A DNA stretch of 64,000 bases from Echiichthys vipera (GCA_963691815.1 OY829654.1:10006298-10070297), one strand, 5' to 3'. Shown: positions 24,203 through 36,330, counted from the first letter of the stretch. Made by a program: numbers and translations. The notes: generated by a model not told the origin, from the sequence alone.

Positions 24203-27200
24203 CTATAAGAATCAGATGAAGAAGGCATTGTGTTAATTACCCTTATTGTATAATATTTTTATATCATTGGGTATGTCCACTGGGATTTCTCAGTAAATAG
24301 TCACCATTAGTCTTCATTATCAAATACAAAAAAGTTAATAAAATGTGTTTACATTAAAGCTAATGACATTCAATCAAAGACAGACCTTACACCCACCAAC
24401 CCATGACCGATAGGATATAAACTTTGTGCATTTTTAATACCTGGAACCAGCAGCGTATGTAGATGGCTGATAAAGGGATAGTTGCCCTGCTTACAGTACT
24501 GTCCGCTGAAGTCATCCAGGTCCAGAGACCAGATAAAGGCACCTCCAAAGTTGTTAGCTTTCAGGTAACTGACCTGAGAAGATGAGAAACATAACACTTG
24601 ACAGTCGTGTTGACAAAAATATTTATCTTACCTGATTTGTGTCCAACCTGCATTTTGCAAAAGATTTACTGAGCAATAGTTTTACTTAAAGAGATGACTT
24701 ACCTTAATATCAAGGCTGTATTTGTTGTCAAATCCGACCCACTGATCTTCTGTTGTTGCATACGTAACTTTCTGGTCATTCATCAACTGGATTGTTACAT
24801 TTTCAAGATAAACGCAAGTCTGAAAAGAAGGGTCAAATGTCACATTTTGATTTTCAGGTTTTGAAATGAACAGAAACGTGTCTCACAATAAAATGAAAGC
24901 TTTTAATCTATAATGCAGCTATTTGTATGTATTACATTTTATTCACAGCTTGCCTGTTTACCTCATAATAGGCCCAGAATCCTTCTTCACCAGTGAAGTG
25001 TTGTTCTGCACCAGGACCATTGGCTGGTGCTCCAACATTACTGGATGCAGAGGAAAGGTTAAAAGTGTGCGCATAGGCCACAAGTCCCATGTTTAGCTTT
25101 TGTGTAGGTGCTCCCTTGTCTCGCCAGTACCGCATGGCATAGTCCTTAAATGTAAATTTAAAAAAAACAACTGCGATGATTAGACATTTATGAATAAAAA
25201 GGTGTTTAGGCTGTTAAAATACCTGACCAAATAACATACAATGTTAGAGTAGGTCTCATTTCCAGTGTCTTGGGATCCCTGGTATAATGGGCTGTGATGT
25301 CTTGTGAAACTTTCCCGGGGGCGGCGAAAGTCAAACGTCAGCACATTAATGAAATCCAAGTACCTGAGGGAAGAGAGGAGATAGGATTCACTAAAAATGA
25401 TGACAGAAAATAATGGGTATAATGTCACAAATAACATTAAATTAGTTTTACGTTGAAATCTGTGCGACTTCATAACTGGCATCAATGGTTTCTTTTTCAG
25501 CCGAGACACTAGCAGTGATGATTAATCTGTCACGATTAGCTGCTGTTCCCTCAGCCACAAAGGCCTCTTTGAACTCCTGTACAACATAGAATCATGGTTC
25601 ATTGTCAGTTAAGTATGAAATCTTATATTTTTATACATGGTGTTTACAGTATAGAATAGTTGTCCATTCCAGAATTAAAAAATATCTGTATCTAACCTTG
25701 CACAGAAGTGTGAATCTCTGCTTGTCCTGTGGTTGGCTTCCAGCTCCTCCTGGGTTTCTCCAGTCAAGGTTTAGCCCATCAAACCCATTTGCTCTCAGTA
25801 GTGTAATAGCAGACCAGATGATCTTTGCCCTTTTTCGTTGTGTTGATACCATTTTACTGAATCTGACAAACATTTGAACAAAACAGTGCTCTCAAGAACA
25901 CATTCCACATAATATCTACACAAAGCACTAGGCCATGTGTGTAAAAACAAATGTACAGCCACAGGCTTGTTACCATGTTGTGCATTCAGCCAAAATAACT
26001 TAAATATTTGTAAATATCATAAAGTAGTATTAGTAAAAAATATACATGTTAAAATGTTTTATATAGACCTTTAGTGATTAATTTGATCAAAATCATTTTA
26101 CCTCCAATTTAATGTATACACTCAATGCTGTGCAACATTTTAACATTTGTATAACATTTGTATTTGTTTTCACAATGTAAATACTGTATAAATATACAAT
26201 ATATTTGCCTATTAAACTATGTTTTAGTGTTTGTTTGCATAAATACTGTATGTTGTTACAAGTGTGCTGATCAAATCAAAATAAATACAGCATCTGACAT
26301 GTTCTTCCTCATTTGTGTAAAACTAGGCATGCTATGTAAATAATAAAAAATATGGTATAAATAGAGAAAGTAAGACAGAAAACTTCCCACATGTTGAAGT
26401 GCTGCATACACTTATCTTTGCACAGACATACAGACTTGTACTGTAACTAACTTACTTTTGTGTGGTAAAGTTCGAGCCACCAACTGCCAACAGAGTTTTG
26501 AGCAAGGGATTTCTGTGTGAAAGATTGATTTGTTTACAAAATGCAACATTCAATATGATTTGCATGTTTTGCAGAACATTCAGAACATATTCAGACCACC
26601 GCCCTTTTTTAAAATATTTTGTAGGTTAAAACACTGACCTGGTTTTGAGTGCATTAAAGGACTGATATTGTTGTATGTCGGCTGCAGAGCTTGGAACCAG
26701 GTTGTATTTGTAGTTTATGTCAGAAAAGGCATAAATCAGATGGGTGCACTGGTTCGGATCGATATCTGAAACTGTGAAATTCCTGCCCTTCACTCTGTTT
26801 TCGCTGTTATAGTAACACACCAGCCTGGAGGAAGAGGCTGAGACATTGAAGAAAATCGTTATGGTTTAAATTCGTTTTTTAAGACAATTATATTTATGAT
26901 CGTTATCAATATCCAAGATCCGTATTTATCAGTAACAGTTGAGTATCTGCTATTAAGACTGCTTATTATAAATAAAGCATGTTCTTAACTTACCCAAACT
27001 GGCGATGATCAAACAGAGACCTTCAAAGGGACACACTGATTAGTATTGTGTTAAAATGAAGCTAAGTAGGTCAGTTGACCCAAATTATTGTTATTGAATT
27101 TTCTAAAGGAAATTATCCAGCTGCAGGCACTTCGAACCACATTCCATTCACTTTTGTTTGGTAAAAGTGAGTCAAAAACATGGATAAACAAAACTAAAAA

Positions 27201-27333
27201 TATCTGCATGGCTAGATACAACTGGAGGTAGGTGAGAAAAAATGGGCTTTTGTTATTTGGGTGACTTTATCCTCAAAATAAGGATTTGACTGTACCAGTG
27301 TAGCTTACCTGCAGTGAGAGTGAGTTTGCACAT
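1..27333 (-). CDS. Gene A: secreted giant GH18 chitinase-like / multi-CBM14 / mucin protein (3' end outside window)
   Basis: Eleven coding exons, read on the minus strand: 27309-27333, 26994-27020, 26639-26837, 26456-26512, 25697-25862, 25452-25576, 25240-25363, 24962-25144, 24703-24819, 24441-24573 and 1-24202. Every junction has GT/AG and the phases join without a break. The sum gives at least 8,452 residues. Order: signal peptide (residues 1 to about 18-21, split over the first two exons), GH18 domain (about 22-385), short Thr linker, about 43 CBM14 domains (about 406-2,890), then Thr/Pro/Ser mucin-like sequence to the window edge. The start is the ATG at 27331-27333; gene B has the same start context. 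The GH18 catalytic Glu is Arg, so I infer a chitin-binding structural protein, not a chitinase. The stop codon and any C-terminal domain lie beyond position 1. The paralogue B suggests terminal CBM14 domains may follow. Family assignment is firm; function is inferred. Confidence 0.9.
16692..24143 (-). repeat. Gene A array of about 43 CBM14 (peritrophin-A) chitin-binding domains
   Basis: The conserved F-Y-Q-C core recurs every 174 nt (58 codons), from about 24085 down to about 16776; I count 43 copies by eye. Each domain has C-x19-C-x9-C-x9 followed by either C-x-C-C (six Cys, 22 copies, for example NCNCC) or a form ending K-x-K-C-C, I-K-C-C or similar with only five Cys (21 copies; the copy at about 17225 has lost one more). 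From about 16.7 to 20.6 kb the two classes mostly follow a regular I-II-II pattern, and near-identical blocks recur at about 1,044 nt (six domains). The part closest to the GH18 domain (21.4-24.0 kb) is mostly six-Cys. Short Thr/Pro linkers separate the domains. CBM14 domains bind chitin, so the array should give very high avidity. Confidence 0.9.
24441..27333 (-). CDS. Gene A exons 1-10: signal peptide and inactive GH18 (chitinase-like) domain
   Basis: These ten exons encode 385 residues plus one base. The hydrophobic signal peptide starts MCKLTLTAGLCLIIASL. GH18 landmarks are visible: CYY at 25-27, THLIYAFSDI in the first exon after the signal, LLAVGG at 91-96, FDGLNLDWRNPG at 130-141, LTFD at 208-211, GAPTQKLNMG and WSLDLDDFSGQ near the end (Trp356). 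Against active mammalian acidic chitinase, the motif DxxDxDxE reads D131, N134, D136, R138: the proton-donor Glu and one Asp are replaced. The Trp of GGW is Ser97, the N-terminal substrate Trp is Glu30, and the Tyr of MTYD is Phe210. The C-terminal stacking Trp356 and Asp211 remain. The fold is likely intact but hydrolysis is not expected; it may still bind chitin weakly. Known GH18 lectins (YKL-40 type) lose activity in a similar way. Confidence 0.92.
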
Positions 27334-27383
27334 GTTGTCACTATGTGGATGAACAGAAATAGAAAACATTGTTAAATAGGCAA

Positions 27384-29568
27384 CTGAAAAAATAGGCCAT
27401 GATTTTCCAACAAATCTTCACCCTGAACAAAAATACATTTAATATCAGAAAACTGTTCTCTCTTGAATGGATTCTAGATCAGTACTCTGTTGGGACAACA
27501 GCCTTGTTTTTTGGACTTTTTGGGAGATAAGGGTCTACTCTAACTTGGCCCATATGATCCGAGCCATGCTTTAACATGCACTTGCACTATTTAAATGATC
27601 TGTGCCACAGCATGATTGCCTCGGGCTTATACGTCATCACCCCTTGGAGTTTTTGTTTTGTCCGACTGTTTTGAGTATTTTCTGATCAAATCTGAAGTAA
27701 ACATTCCTCCTTTGCATCAGACCACCCTAACCCAAAGTGTGAAGTTGTTTGGATGAGCGTTTTTTTGAGAAAGCTACAAGATGCAATACTCGAGGCCAAG
27801 CAATCAGCCCGTGTTTTTCAACTAATGATTTAATTATGAATTATAATCCAGCACTCCAAATTAATTGTAAAGTATGTATTTTATTAGACTTACAGTTTTT
27901 TTTTATTGCTTTGACCTGGTTGAAGAAACTGGTAACCTCTCAGTCTTCATCATCACTCTCTCAGCAGAGCAAAAGACACCTCTTGCAAATGAGTTAACCC
28001 ATTGTCATTGTTTTGACACACTTCCCGTACCCTTTTGCAAATCAGTTAAGCAGATGTCATTCAAGCAGTCCAAACTCCATTGCTTTAGCTGTGGTAACCA
28101 AACAGAACATATATGTTCCCATCTCTAAGACACTTCTTAACCAGTATGAAATCACTGAAGCACCTGTTTGACACTGCTTCACACAACTTTTCAATTTGCA
28201 ATCAGTCTGCAGGCTTCCTCCATACTCTCCATTTTTAAATCCTATAGAGGAATTCTTCAGTGCATGGAGATGGAAGGTTTACGATCATCGCCCCTATGAC
28301 CAGATGCCTTTGAACGATGCAATGACCGCTGCTGCCCAAGATATAGATGCAGAGGCATGCCAAGGCTGGATCAGGCATGCAAGAAGATTTTTCCCTTGGT
28401 GCATCGCAAGAGAAAATATTGAGTGTGATGTAGATGAGGCCATGTGGCCTATTCGTCAAGAGAGAATTGACTAGAAGAGATTTTTGTCTTTATTGTACAG
28501 AATTTTTATTTTTACTGTATTTTCCTTATGTCTTACACAGTGATGGATTTTTATACTATATCTGTGGTTTCTGTTGGAATATTTCATTTCTTAGCCACAA
28601 TCTAAAAAAAAAGAATGAATACTGCATTCAATAAAATTTGAAAAATCATTGTATATGATTCTGGATCTATTTTTTGCAAGAAAGCTAATTGGCACTGATA
28701 TGTAAGCTGCTGTCCAGTAATGCAGCACTGATTCACATTGAGAGCTGAAGTTTGTATTTTTATGCCTCTTGTCTTATGACTGATTGGAAGCGCCTATGCA
28801 CTTGTGTGCAAGTTGTGTTGTTTGAGGGCAAAATTTGCTTTTAGTCCATATTTTAAAGGTTTTGGCGGAGGTAGAGCCTTTTGCAGGCAAAATGAGTCAT
28901 TTTGACCATTGCTGCCACCGTTTAGCCGTTCGCGTTAACAGTTTTGAAAAATGTGGATTTTGAGTCGACTACTGCGTCAAAACAATCAAAAAAACCTGTA
29001 AGTTGATTAAAATAATTGTTTCCTGATTTGTCAGGTAGTGCCCCTGGAGTGTGTTTCGAGGCATTTTAAATCACATAATATAATGATTATATGATTAATG
29101 ATTCTGATAATTTTGATAGCCATCTGAAGGCTTTGACCACCAACATAATTCGGTACATCCTGGTGTTTTAGGTGTAAAAATGGAAAACTGAAAAGTTTTA
29201 CTAGCCATGAGAGTTAGACATGTCACCCATACAATGATTTGAATTAGAATTAGATAGACTTTAAGGGGCATATGATTAATTATTTTAAAGTGAGTCTCCA
29301 AGTAAGCTTTGAATTACCCTCTGAAATAAGTTACATTTCTTTGAGATATAACTCATATCTACAAAATTAGCAGCAGGGCAACTCATGGACACAAAGCAGT
29401 GTTTAGAAACAGGTGTTTGCTAGTCTTAGGTATTTTACAGTCACAGATTACATTCAATAAGTATCAACAAAAAGTGACAAAAGCAGTATCAGTATCAAAA
29501 CACTGTACACTGTCGTATGATAAATGGTAAATTTCAACTCTACAGGATTCATGATATTTTTTACTTAC
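27384..29568 (-). other. Gene A 5' UTR intron
   Basis: A long AT-rich intron between UTR exon 2 and the exon with the start codon. The acceptor is probably TTTTTTCAG at 27384-27385; a second AG (CCACATAG) lies nearer the ATG. Apart from the transposase remnant at 28190-28474 I see nothing coding in it. The part at 29376-29480 matches the gene B intron near 57310-57420. Confidence 0.5.
28190..28474 (+). mobile_element. Transposase 3' remnant (IS630/Tc1-mariner-type DDE) in the 5' UTR intron of gene A
   Basis: The plus strand encodes a 92-residue piece with LPPYSPFLNPIEEFFSAWRW, the last part of an IS630/Tc1-like DDE catalytic domain (the Asn-Pro-Ile-Glu motif carries the third acidic residue), then a His/Arg/Trp-rich tail. 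It ends with a stop at 28472-28474. No upstream transposase half was seen between 27480 and 28190, so this is a 5'-truncated relic. It lies antisense in the intron 27384-29568. An AATAAA-like signal follows near 28629. Confidence 0.7.
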
Positions 29569-29615
29569 CTCTATCAGGTCAATGGGTAATGATTCAGTCT
29601 GTGATCAAACAGCAT
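29569..29615 (-). other. Gene A 5' UTR exon 2 with small upstream ORF
   Basis: A 47-nt block bounded by AG and GTAAGTAA, nearly identical in gene B (57545-57591), sits between the promoter and the exon with the start codon. It starts with ATG and holds a 13-codon upstream ORF (M-L-F-D-H-R-L-N-H-Y-P-L-T, stop TGA at 29574-29576). The two differences from gene B inside this ORF are synonymous. The exon call rests on conservation and splice motifs, not on transcript data. Confidence 0.55.
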
Positions 29616-29980
29616 CTTTAATCATAGAAGAACACATTAGATTATTTTATCACACCACACAATCAAAACTTTGAATACAATACAAATATGTCATTTAAAG
29701 ACAGAAAGGGGATCAGAATTTAGTAAAAAAAAGTAACAATACAGCTATCACATGTCGAAAGTATGGAGTAAAGAGTTGGAAGGACATGGTGCTCAGTCAC
29801 TCACACATTCAAAATCACTTTTATCACAGATATATCACTGAAGGCATGAAGTGAATACAGAATATGAAGTTTACCTAGCAACTCAGTCAGTCAGATGAGC
29901 AGGTATAACAATACACATAGCAACAACTAAGAAATTAATGTAACTCTCTTTTACTAAAATAGGAGTAAAAATATACTTAC

Positions 29981-30020
29981 AAAGATAATGGAGAAAGAAG
30001 CATATACTCTGTCTCTAGTG
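29981..30020 (-). other. Gene A 5' UTR exon 1 (predicted first exon)
   Basis: A good donor (GTAAGTAT) at 29979-29980 is conserved in gene B (57956-57957), and a TATA-like box lies about 30 nt before the assumed start. The 5' end at about 30020 is an estimate. Confidence 0.45.
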
Positions 30021-30046
30021 TGACTGATTCATGTGTGGCTATGTCG

Positions 30047-30084
30047 TTTTATATTGGATAAAAAGTTGACAGATCAGTTATATA
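30047..30084 (-). promoter_or_regulatory. Gene A core promoter (TATA-like boxes)
   Basis: On the minus strand ATATAAAA lies at 30047-30054 and CTATATAAC near 30077-30085. The aligned promoter of gene B has TTTAAAA and CTATATAAT at the matching places. Sequence similarity between the two promoters continues upstream (shared GAACAAAGACACCTA near 30145 and 58130), which supports this as the duplicated promoter. Confidence 0.45.
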
Positions 30085-30099
30085 GGGTGGAGTAAATAA

Positions 30100-33000
30100 C
30101 TGCAGCGTTCCGAACAATTGGATAATGATAGACACAGGGACAATAGAACAAAGACACCTAGGCCAGGCCCTTTTTATTTTGAATTCATATTTTATTCACT
30201 GAAATAGCATGATACCACCATGTTCAAATGTCTATGTGTTAAGGAGGTTCTATCACTTACTGTATAAAGTTACTATGCTGAACAGATTCACATATAGAGA
30301 AGATATGATTAGGCAACATGTCTTCTTCCAGACTTCTCAAACTTTGTACATTGCAATTTCTTGGTCAATGAGACACCGCACACTGGTACATTTTGAGCCA
30401 TTAATCCAGCAAGTTTAGGTTAATGTTAGCTGCATTGAAGTAAACAGGGGAAAACAGAAACCTGCTTCAGTTTCTGGCTAGTTACTCATATGTATGTGTA
30501 ATCAACAAATATGCTCAAAATAACGTCATGCATAAGGTACGGTATGTGAAATTACAGAAAGTTTTAAAGACAATGTAACAATACATGCACTTAATAGAAA
30601 TAAGGAACATCAGCATTGTCATGTAAGGCATGTCTAATTACGCACTGCCTAAAAATAAATCAAGGACAAACCCACGTGAAAGGTTTGCTTCAATGACAAA
30701 GTAGAATCATCAAAAGAGGCATGACCCAAAACAACCAAACAAGTAGCACACACCCAATTTGGTTAGAATTAAGCAATAGCTCACAACAGGCTGTGGTATG
30801 TTGTAATTATACCACATGTAAGGTGTGTTCGGCCCCAACGTGACAACCTTCTTAGCTGTGATATATTCACATCATAACATGGCCTGACTGAGTTAAAGTT
30901 TTTCATAAACACTCAGCAAATATGACAATATGAATGTTATAGACACATTCCAATTTCATTAGATTTGTAAATAATACAATTCACAATAAAACATGCCTTA
31001 CTGGGCTGGCTTCCTTCACATACTGTGGTGGTTGCTATGGAAAGTGACCTACACTAGCAGCAAGCATTCACCAAAGTCACATAATAACACAAACAATCTG
31101 AAAGCCAGGATACAACAGTTCAAACAACAAACTGCTTGGTTATTGGTATACATTTTGAAATCAGAGCCTCTTTTCCAACTTTCTTTTTAGCTTAAGTAAT
31201 GTTAGCAACTCATGCTTTATCTTTGAAACACACTCCAGTGAAAATGCAGTTGTAACATTACAATTACTAAAAAATTAGATATCTTTTTTTATTATTGCTA
31301 AAGCAGAGTGGGTCTGTCCACCAAAGGTCAAGGTCACTGTGACCTCACAAAACAGCTTTTTCACATTACTCATCCCTCACTTTTTAAGAGCCTGTTTGGC
31401 GATAAGCTGTTATTGCAAGCCACAGACACTTGGAATACTAAGAGGAGGTCATATGATCAATTACCACTGTTATAACTCACTCTTTGATAGATAGTAACTT
31501 AAAAGATGAAATCTAGATGAAAATCCTATGGATTATATATTTAAACAAGCTTTTCACATTTCAATCTTTTTATAATTAGTGTTGGTTTTTTAAAACTTCC
31601 TTATATATATGACTTGCATATTCTTAGATGTAGGCTATTGTAATAAACTACTATCATGCTATAAAGCTGTGAAAAGCTAAACAAATAATGAAAAACCCCC
31701 AAAAGAAAACAACTTTAAAATTCTTACATTTTACATTGTAAACAGTCACACTGGCATTGTAGTCAGTACAAGATGGCATTCAGGGATACATGATATGGAG
31801 GTGCATAGAGAAGAATTCATAAATGCTGACTGCCATTTGAAACAGTGTTTAATAGTATTTCTCAATTGCTTTATAGCCTCAGTCTACTCTGAAATTACTT
31901 TTTAAAAACAGTTAGCTCTTAGGTCTACACTGAGAAAAACTTGTTAAAATGGAACATTTTGTTGCCAAAGGCTCTTACTCCATCAAGACATTTAAAACAT
32001 GCAAGAAAAAACAACCTTCAAACAACACAGCCTGTGGCCAAATCAATACATTTTCCCAATCAATCATTACACAATTTACTACAATGCACAAAATACAGGT
32101 AGAGATCTGAACTGGTTCATCCTTGCTTGTATTCTGTTACATGCCTGTGTATTTAAAAAAATACTGTAAAACCAAAATGATGGAGACTTTGAAATACAGT
32201 CAGAAAAAAACAAATTCATTGATACCATTATTTTCAAATACATTGGCAGTAAACAGATATACACTTAATATACTCAATACAGAAAAGAAAACAACTGAAA
32301 CAGATTACAAAGGAATACTATATACTGCAGTGCAGTACTGTTAATACTGTATACTGTTGTTCATTACCAACAGGGCAATATGTGTTGGTTCACAATACTG
32401 CAACATTGACTTACGTACCTGTTGTCTCTGAGAAGTTGTGATCATGGAGGCAACAATGCTCCTACTCAAAACATGGTCAACTGTGTAGTTGTCTGCATTT
32501 CATCTGAAAAGTGTACTCTGTACTCGACACAAAGATGGTACCTTTATGGTTGGATACAGACTGATTGCAGATTGAGGGATTCTGGCTAGGAGTGTCATGT
32601 AGGTACACTAGTGATTTGTATGTATGCACTTGCAAGGGATCACTTCAGTTGTGCATTGGAGGGAATGATGAGGACAACCTGCATCCCAGATTCATAAAGC
32701 AGGAAAAAGCAATCGAGAAAAACTGTAAAGTCCCTGAAAATTATATTGTTGATCAAAAAGTATGCTCTGGCCCTTTGTGTGTCAGTCAATCAACAGATCT
32801 ACTTCATACAAAAACGTGTGGGAATGTGTGTTACGGCTGTGAGGGTTATGTGTTTTATTTTTTCTGGTTGCTGTTTTCTTCTGTGCTCTTATTCGGGACG
32901 TAACAATGTGCAATTGTCTTAGTAACATAACACAAATAATTTCAGGTCTCTAGAGTAACTCCGTATGACATATCTTACAGGTTCAGTTGGGAAAAAATGC

Positions 33001-33290
33001 AGCAAGACAGACAACAGCAGATGATGTGAACTGAGGTGAACAGTTTGCACTCAATGCATGATGTTTGTGTGTATGTGTATGTGTGTGTGTGTGTGTATGT
33101 GCATGTGTGTGAGAGAGAGAATAAGTTAGTGTGTGAGAGAGTGAGAGTGAGAGAGAGAATAAAGAAAGAAAGGGAGCGCCGTAATCAAGAACAAAGCACT
33201 GAATCAAGGAAATATAGATCAGTGTTAATAGTAATCTAGGAAAAACCTCCTGATATCCTGAATTAGAGGATTCTCAGTTTTATTACAGAA
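30100..33290. other. Intergenic upstream of gene A, no gene seen
   Basis: AT-rich. 30600-30760 is distantly similar to 59190-59330 upstream of gene B. A GT/GA microsatellite lies at 33064-33161. Open frames here are short and show no domain. Confidence 0.5.
33064..33161 (+). repeat. (GT)n/(GA)n microsatellite
   Basis: GT-rich run (33064-33110) then GA-rich runs to 33161. Confidence 0.9.
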
Positions 33291-33293
33291 CAC

Positions 33294-33690
33294 CATCTCA
33301 TCTCATCTCATCTTCATCCGCTTATCCGGGGTCGGGTCGCGGGGGCAGCAGCTTTAGCAGGGGACCCCAAACTTCCCTTTCCCGGGCCACATTAACCAGC
33401 TCTAACTGGGGGATCCCGAGGCGTTCCCAGGCCAGTGTGGAGATATAATCTCTCCACCTAGTCCTGGGTCTTCCCCGAGGCCTCCTCCCAGCTGGACGTG
33501 CCTGGAACACCTCCCTAGGGAGGCGCCCAGGGTTCATCCTTACTAGATGCCCGAACCACCTCAACCGGCTCCTTTCAACGCTAAGGAGCAGCGGCTCTAC
33601 TCCGAGTTCCTCACGGATGGCTGAGCTTCTCCCCCTATCTCTAAGGGAGACTCCAGCCACCCTCCTGAGAAAACTCATTTCGGCTGTTTA
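33294..33690 (-). mobile_element. 5'-truncated non-LTR retrotransposon, C-terminal end of the RT ORF
   Basis: The minus strand encodes about 118 residues with LRWFGHLVRM, RPRGRPRTRWRDYIS, typical of the C-terminus of teleost LINE polyproteins. It is followed by CGGATAAGCGGATGAAG and a 3' tail of tandem ATGAG repeats (33294-33315), which marks the 3' end. The 5' end is cut near 33685. The exact clade (RTE- or L2-like) is not resolved. Confidence 0.75.
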
Positions 33691-34373
33691 AATAAATGTC
33701 TAATTGGATTTCTACAAATTTTTCATACAACAGATCAGATATTCACCCAACACAGGGTGTTACAGAGTAAGAGTTAGGTAAAAAGAATGGAAAGTATGCG
33801 TCACTGACTTTAAGAAAGCCTTTGATTCTGTGACATGAGGGAATTTTCTACAGAGTCCTTCAGAGTGCCATCAGAGGAAAAACATATGATGTGATTTAGC
33901 TTATTTCTTTGTTGTTGGCAGTTTGAATTTACAGCTTTTGACAGTTTATCTTGTGTTGCATTATGCACAATGACGTAGTTTGTCAAAAATGTTATTTTCT
34001 CAAAATAAAATGATCATAGCCTAAATGAAAAAAAAAAAATTTTTTTTAGAGGAAACGTATTGTTTAGATTAATCAATGAATCGATAACATAGTGAAGTGA
34101 TATAACAATAGTACTTAGTGGAAACCCTAAAGAGAAAATACATTTTCTAGATTTAATGAACCGATCTTTTCACACATGATTTGTCCTCAATGTCATTTTG
34201 TTATATAAAAAAAAATGTAATCAAAAATTGTATTGTGAACTCAGTATCCTGAATTTTATCAACTCGTGAGCTCAGTGCATGGTTACATCCCTAGCAGTTA
34301 AACAACCAGTAAATTGATCATAGCTTATGGTGAAAACAAGAGTTAAGTGCTGTTGCTTTAAAGTGAAATTCCA

Positions 34374-34910
34374 GTGTAAAATCATCCCAGGGTCTTTTTC
34401 TGCAATCCAGTCATCAAATGAGCCATTGAGACAATTTTTTTTGTGTAACAACTATTAACATAGATATCCCGGACAGCCGCTTGCAGCCAAATGCTCGGGG
34501 CATCAGGGTGAACGCATTAAAACAGCTTCTTCAACCACTAATACTACTCAAAATAACACCAAACCTCTACAGCAGCATGATAAGAGTGCTTACACATTAA
34601 CCGAAGCACCAACAACGTAGTTAGTGAACCCGGCAGTTTTTAAAAGAGTGTTTTGGATTTACCTAGTTGCCCCGGTCGCATCTCCTCTCATCGTTAAGTC
34701 CATTTAAAGTCGATTACCAAATGCAATCTAAAAGGAAGGAGCCCATTGGTGCTTCAGTTAAAGTGTCAGAACTCTTATCATGCTGCTGCAGAGGTTTGGG
34801 GTTATTTTGAGCAGTATAAGTGGTTAAAAAAGCCGCTTTAATGCCTCTGAGCTAATCAATGTTAGCCGCATTCAACTGTTAGCGGATTTGCCCTGGGATG
34901 ATTTTACACA
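34374..34910. mobile_element. Fold-back (MITE-like) element
   Basis: Starts GTGTAAAATCATCCCAGGG and ends with its inverse (CCCTGGGATGATTTTACAC). A second, inner pair of inverted arms of about 90 nt lies at 34522-34610 and 34752-34842 (shared core CCAAACCTCTRCAGCAGCAT and neighbouring AACACTTAT/CTAATACT). No ORF. The whole unit could fold into a long imperfect hairpin. Confidence 0.6.
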
Positions 34911-36330
34911 GAAACATGTGGTAGTGTTTAGTTTAGTATTAGATTCAGTCCTTTTCAACTTATATAACTCCAATAAGCTACTAAATCAACACATAGTTGT
35001 TTGTGAAACAACTTACATGTACATAAGTAGTTTATATGTACATATATTTCCAAAAGGTCTCAAACAGGAACTCCTGCACAAAAATGTTCATGCCTCGGTT
35101 TTATAATTGGTTATCCTCTATCTTAAGGCGCACTCACACTGTTCATCCGTGCCCAAGCATGCTTCATGGCGAGTGCAACTGTACTGCGCCCAGGCACGGC
35201 ACTTTCCTGCCGCGGCTCAGTTGAGAGAGGTGGACTTTAGTAAAGCACGGATGCACGTGTACGGACCCGAGCGTGCGCACATGTACAAGCACGAGCGTCC
35301 CTGCGATGGACATTTAAAAAAATGCGTTGAATGGTTTGCGGTGGTTTGATGCGGAGGTGGAGTGTTTGCTGCAGATTTGGTCAGATAAAACGTTCAAAAA
35401 CAGTCAGACAAAACAAAATCCCAGAGGGGTGATGACTATAAGCAGTGGCGAACGTAGCCATTTGGGGGCTCCAGGCAAACAGAGATATGGGGGCCCCTGC
35501 TTCTGCTGGTCTAATGCACCTTATCGCATAATGAGATACTCAAACAAAAGTCACTATCCCTCTTTCATGCAACTGTTAATTATTTCATTACATTTTATTT
35601 CGTGGGTGATATGCACTACACAAAGAAATGACCATTATTTAAAGTAATGTAATATTTGACTGAATGTGTATGAACATATTTTTAAACCACTGAAAACAGG
35701 TTTCCAGCAAGTCACAGCAGGAATTGGACAGGACATGGTTGTCTGTCTTGTGTCACCTGCAGAGTGAGAATAGCATACTTTTTTTTCTTTAACAAACTTT
35801 ATTTGAATTTAATTTAAAAAAAAAAATCAGTCATCACAGGTCATGAATATCATGAGGACATCATATAATATGATAGCAACAAATAAATAAGTACAAAACA
35901 AGTAAATAGAAAAAACAAAAAACAATCAAAAACAACAAAATAAACATGAAATTAAAAAAGCGGCAGCCATTTAATTCTGTGATAACAGGTGTGTAGGTAA
36001 ATAGCTCAGAGTAGATATTAGCTATTGGGATGCCTTTCTTATTTATTAAAAATGTAAAAGACTCAAAGTACATAGTAATACAAAAAATAACAATAGTACA
36101 TTAGTTCCTATCTTTACATTCAAAGTAGGTGATGCCGTTTTCTCCCTATGATTCTATGTGTTGTGCCAAAAAGAATCTAGTCCAGAATGTAATACAGAAT
36201 AAACAAAACAATAGAAAAGATCAATTAAAGATTCTTGTGCTGTCTTACAAAAAGTACATTTGTCATCAACAGGCATGAAAGTATGTCTGTAGGATATATT
36301 TTATGCAATATTTTCAAGTCTAATTCTCTA
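34911..36330. other. Intergenic, no gene seen
   Basis: 35131-35290 starts GCGCACTCACACTGTTCATC, whose core returns inverted at about 43045; this may be the end of an old DNA transposon. 35441-35510 has a hAT-like start (CAGTGGCG) and GGGGGCCCC. 35780-36110 is A-rich. No supported coding frame. Confidence 0.4.

Noticed and set aside
32565..32903. Open frame of 112 codons with several Cys on the plus strand
   Set aside because: No recognisable domain, no splice or promoter context, and length within chance for this region.
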